Origin: a virus | Strand: one strand, 5' to 3' | Length of the DNA stretch: 33,105 nucleotides | Virus record (IMG/VR): IMGVR_UViG_3300040751_000754 | Coordinates: 1-33,105 of that record | In this document: piece by piece, positions 30,674 to 33,105 of the stretch | Position numbering within the stretch: position 1 is the first letter of the stretch | How the letters are laid out: the number at the start of each line of letters is the position of its first letter | Program-made: the position numbers and the translations under genes | Notes under the pieces: model-generated | The model's input: the letters and a program-made list of their open reading frames with translations, nothing else | Told to the model about the DNA's origin: nothing | The model's database searches: none

Positions 30674-31744
30674 TTACTCGTTAAATGGAAGGTCTCTACC
30701 AGTCACACTATAATCATCTCCCAGTGCTGATCGTCCATTCTCGTTATCGTTGATTGTGTTTAGGCTTGAATTACCAATAGTGAACATTCTGTTGGATGCT
30801 TTTCTACGCTTAGATATTCTACGTTCATATTCTATCGTGTCTACTGGTGTTTCAGTTAAAACTGTAGCAGTAGCCTCGTCAATAGCGTCTTGACCCTCAT
30901 GTGTAAGTGTCCATCCAGAACCTCCGTATTGCCATAATTTTAAATAGTCTTCACTGTAATATACAGAAGTGGTTTCACATGTTAATACTCCATTTGGATC
31001 TTCTATATTACCAATGTAGTTACCACCGTCAGTTGTTGTGAATGTCAGTGTTTGATAAGCATCTTCTTCAAAGTCGAATGAAGGCATGAATGAATTTATC
31101 TCTAGACTAAAAGTAACCTTATGGTTGCCTTTATCATCAAAGCCATATTCAATCGGCCTCTCCATTGTATAATCATCTGGCATTGCATACTCAGAACTAA
31201 TTCTATAAGTACCGTCCTCTAGATGGCCCGCGTCAACGTGATATGAATTGGCTTTATACATCTTCTTGATGATAGCCTCAGTTACTTTAAAAAGGTCTAG
31301 CTGGCTTGAAACTAAAATTTCAACATCAACACCTAATACAACCGGGATCATTTCAAATTCAGCAACATAAGACTCTAATATACCATCTTCTGGATTAAGT
31401 CTATTGTAATTGCCTAGATTACGTTTGTTAACTAGCTTTGAAGGATCTACTGCAAATGAGGTTAGATTAACAATACCTCTTGGTACGCGGTCATAGTTGC
31501 CATCTGCTTTTGTTGGATCTACGTCACAGTTCTCACCGTTTAAAGTACTGAAAAGAAAATTATCACGCATGAAATTCTCATCACCAGAAACTGCATAGTA
31601 AAAAGGCACATCTACTACAACTCTATTATCGTTAGTCAGCTGCCTTGAGATGCTTAGCTTATTGTTAAGATCTGCGAGTAGACCAATGATAATATGTCGG
31701 ATAACTGAGTCATCCTTGTTGTATTTTAGATTGTAACTTGCCAT
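30674..31744 (-). CDS. 15: Tail terminator / sheath stabiliser, gp15-like
   Basis: The 356-residue protein follows the layout of T4 gp15 (272): a helix then a basic strand LNNKLSISRQLTNDNRVVVD, VPFYYAVSGDENFMRDNFLF (compare T4 VPITYASKEHFMMKL), VPRGIVNLTSFAVDP, a central FEMIPVVLGVDVEILVSSQL then DLFKVTEAIIKKMYK (compare T4 MIYELSIFTRYEDDMFQIVEQILPYF), and KVTFSLEINSFMP near residue 225. The last 130 residues are an addition with a DLPF-type end. Gp15 caps the tail tube and sheath and joins tail to neck. Unlike T4, where 15 precedes 16, the gene here lies near gp55/gp4. It follows the AAA+ gene by three bases. Confidence 0.72.
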   Translation of the reverse strand: MASYNLKYNKDDSVIRHIIIGLLADLNNKLSISRQLTNDNRVVVDVPFYYAVSGDENFMRDNFLFSTLNGENCDVDPTKADGNYDRVPRGIVNLTSFAVDPSKLVNKRNLGNYNRLNPEDGILESYVAEFEMIPVVLGVDVEILVSSQLDLFKVTEAIIKKMYKANSYHVDAGHLEDGTYRISSEYAMPDDYTMERPIEYGFDDKGNHKVTFSLEINSFMPSFDFEEDAYQTLTFTTTDGGNYIGNIEDPNGVLTCETTSVYYSEDYLKLWQYGGSGWTLTHEGQDAIDEATATVLTETPVDTIEYERRISKRRKASNRMFTIGNSSLNTINDNENGRSALGDDYSVTGRDLPFNE

Positions 31745-31747
31745 TTA

Positions 31748-33100
31748 TTATAAGTATCTCTGTGCCATTCTTTGCCAGTCAGAAAGACCTGCTCTTTTAA
31801 AGCCTGCAGCTTTTACGAATGTTCTCATTGAAACATCACCTGCATTCTTCATGAACTCATAGATCTCCTCTTTCTCGTTCACTGGCATATCAGTTGGTTC
31901 TAGATGAGGAAGTAACTTCTTCATACGCTCCATTAATGTAGCATCATCTGGTGTCACATCAATTAAGATCGATCTAGAACGAATTGCTCCATCTGGATCT
32001 GCTTTATCTTTCTCTAAGTTAGAGATAAAAATCACACGACCTGCAAATTCAAATTTGTTTGGTACAAGACCTGCTTCTAGTGCGTTGAATTCTGCTTCTG
32101 GATTGTTTTCAAAATCTTTTGGGTCAAATACAATTGATGACTTCTTCATCCAGCTAATCTTTCTAACAGCTTTAGTATCGAGGGCTGCTTTAAGCATATT
32201 ACGACCATTTTCATCTCTAAATACAGAGTCACAATCGTCAAAGACTAGAGTCTTATTTCTAAATTGATAGAACTTCTTGAACATCATAATTGGTGATGCT
32301 GCACCTGAAACCAATATCCAGTCTTCACCTTCTTCAAGACCTTCATCTTGCATTGCTTTTTCAACGTTGTATGTTTTACCAGTACCTGCTCGGCCTGAAA
32401 TAAAGAGTGAGTTGAATGCACCTGCTGCAACTTTTCTTGAGATTTGGTAGATGTCTTCCATAGTCTCCTCTAAGAACTTAACCTTATCATCAAGAGTCTG
32501 TTCGTTTTTAACTTCCATGTTAGATTTAACTTCACCAGAAGAAATATTACGCTTTACCTTTAAGACTGATCTATATGGAATACCCATCTTCTTAGCAATC
32601 TTAGTTACTGGCATCTTCTTGTCTAGAAGCTTATTAATCTCATTGATTTCAGCCTGGCTAAATGCATAGTCTGAAGCAGCTTCGTTAAGAGCATCATATG
32701 ATTCTGCAATCTGCTTAACGTATTTAGCATCCATCAGTCTAACGAATTCATCAATTAACTTAACGATTGGAAACTGATCTGAAGTAACCATAAAGTCAGC
32801 AACTTCAGTATAGTGCTTTGAGTAAAAAGCAAGAGAACCTACAATACCAGGTCCTTTACTTTGACCACCGATTCTAACAGCCTTGTCAGACTTATTAGAG
32901 TAGAGCATAATACCTGGATCTTCAGCACCGTCAATTCTGTGTACTAAAATGTATGGGAATTTCTTGTAGTCATCACCAGTCTTCTTGTTCAAGTATGCCA
33001 TGATAACATCTGCAGCCTTGTCTAACTTAGCGTCAAACATGCCTGTAGTTTTCATTACTTGCGCTTCGTTAAGAAAGCTATTAAAATCTAAAAATTGCAT
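31748..33100 (-). CDS. AAA+ ATPase with helix-turn-helix and capsid-targeting-like N-terminus
   Basis: The 450-residue protein has three parts. Residues 1-135 begin MQFLDFNSFLNEAQ and form a domain of unknown role (YILVHRIDGAEDPGIMLYSN). Residues about 147-186 form a helix-turn-helix: QAEINEINKLLDKKMPVTKI then AKKMGIPYRSVLKVKR. Residues about 225-430 are an AAA+ module with Walker A GRAGTGKT (236-243), Walker B LVFDDCD (285-291), a sensor-like VIFISN and a likely arginine finger in IRSRSILIDV. The start at 33100 leaves five upstream bases in the window. The HTH suggests DNA binding; the role (packaging, transcription or virion remodelling) is unknown. It is three bases upstream of the gp15-like gene. 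Confidence 0.85.
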   Translation of the reverse strand: MQFLDFNSFLNEAQVMKTTGMFDAKLDKAADVIMAYLNKKTGDDYKKFPYILVHRIDGAEDPGIMLYSNKSDKAVRIGGQSKGPGIVGSLAFYSKHYTEVADFMVTSDQFPIVKLIDEFVRLMDAKYVKQIAESYDALNEAASDYAFSQAEINEINKLLDKKMPVTKIAKKMGIPYRSVLKVKRNISSGEVKSNMEVKNEQTLDDKVKFLEETMEDIYQISRKVAAGAFNSLFISGRAGTGKTYNVEKAMQDEGLEEGEDWILVSGAASPIMMFKKFYQFRNKTLVFDDCDSVFRDENGRNMLKAALDTKAVRKISWMKKSSIVFDPKDFENNPEAEFNALEAGLVPNKFEFAGRVIFISNLEKDKADPDGAIRSRSILIDVTPDDATLMERMKKLLPHLEPTDMPVNEKEEIYEFMKNAGDVSMRTFVKAAGFKRAGLSDWQRMAQRYL

Positions 33101-33105
33101 TGTAG

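Noticed and set aside
1-33105. tRNA genes, insertion sequences, integrase or attachment sites
   Set aside because: I saw no cloverleaf-like sequence, transposase or integrase frame, or flanking direct repeats. Gene packing leaves no gap longer than about 140 bases.

Overview
The window is part of the genome of a large T4-like contractile-tailed phage (myovirus). Recognisable T4-type gene products are gp15, gp55, gp4, portal gp20, prohead protease gp21 fused to a gp22-like scaffold, major capsid gp23, clamp-loader gp44, a FEN/RNase H exonuclease, gp16/gp17 terminase, sheath gp18, tube gp19, a gp26-type baseplate hub protein and the tape measure. DNA is about 60% A+T. Gene starts lack clear Shine-Dalgarno sequences and have A-rich leaders. 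One non-late promoter candidate (TATATTTG, 18610-18617) fits the Bacteroidota -7 consensus TAnnTTTG. I therefore infer a Bacteroidota host, possibly a marine flavobacterium; this is not proven.

Almost everything is on the minus strand, so transcription runs from high to low coordinates. From right to left: an AAA+ ATPase with a helix-turn-helix (33100-31748), a gp15-like tail terminator (31744-30674), a coiled-coil protein of unknown role (30632-29460), a terminator, then late sigma factor gp55 (29377-28991), head-completion nuclease gp4 (28991-28518) and a conserved unknown (28516-27917). The head block follows: portal, an acidic small core-like protein, the protease-scaffold fusion, and the major capsid protein. 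After a strong terminator comes a 601-residue coiled-coil protein. The only plus-strand gene (19680-20189) runs head-on into it with no spacer.

A replication island lies in the middle (19617-16072): gp44, the FEN exonuclease and three small co-directional genes, one perhaps gp62-like. Next are a neck protein with gp14-like and LamG-like parts, gp16, gp17, the enlarged sheath gp18 and tube gp19, ending at a terminator. The last block is a ribbon-helix-helix protein, a gp26-like hub protein whose gene overlaps an out-of-frame extension just upstream of the tape measure, the 1348-residue tape measure, a KTSC-domain protein, a heptosyltransferase-FkbM methyltransferase fusion and the start of another probable glycosyltransferase.

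A repeated element GATATATAAA or a close variant precedes at least eleven transcription units at short distance. It resembles the T4 late promoter TATAAATA and is best read as the target of the gp55 encoded here. The most notable observations are a candidate +1 frameshift (CTT-TAA-G) joining the gp26-like gene to its overlapping extension, an internal start that could yield a separate scaffold protein, and the glycan-modifying fusion enzyme.
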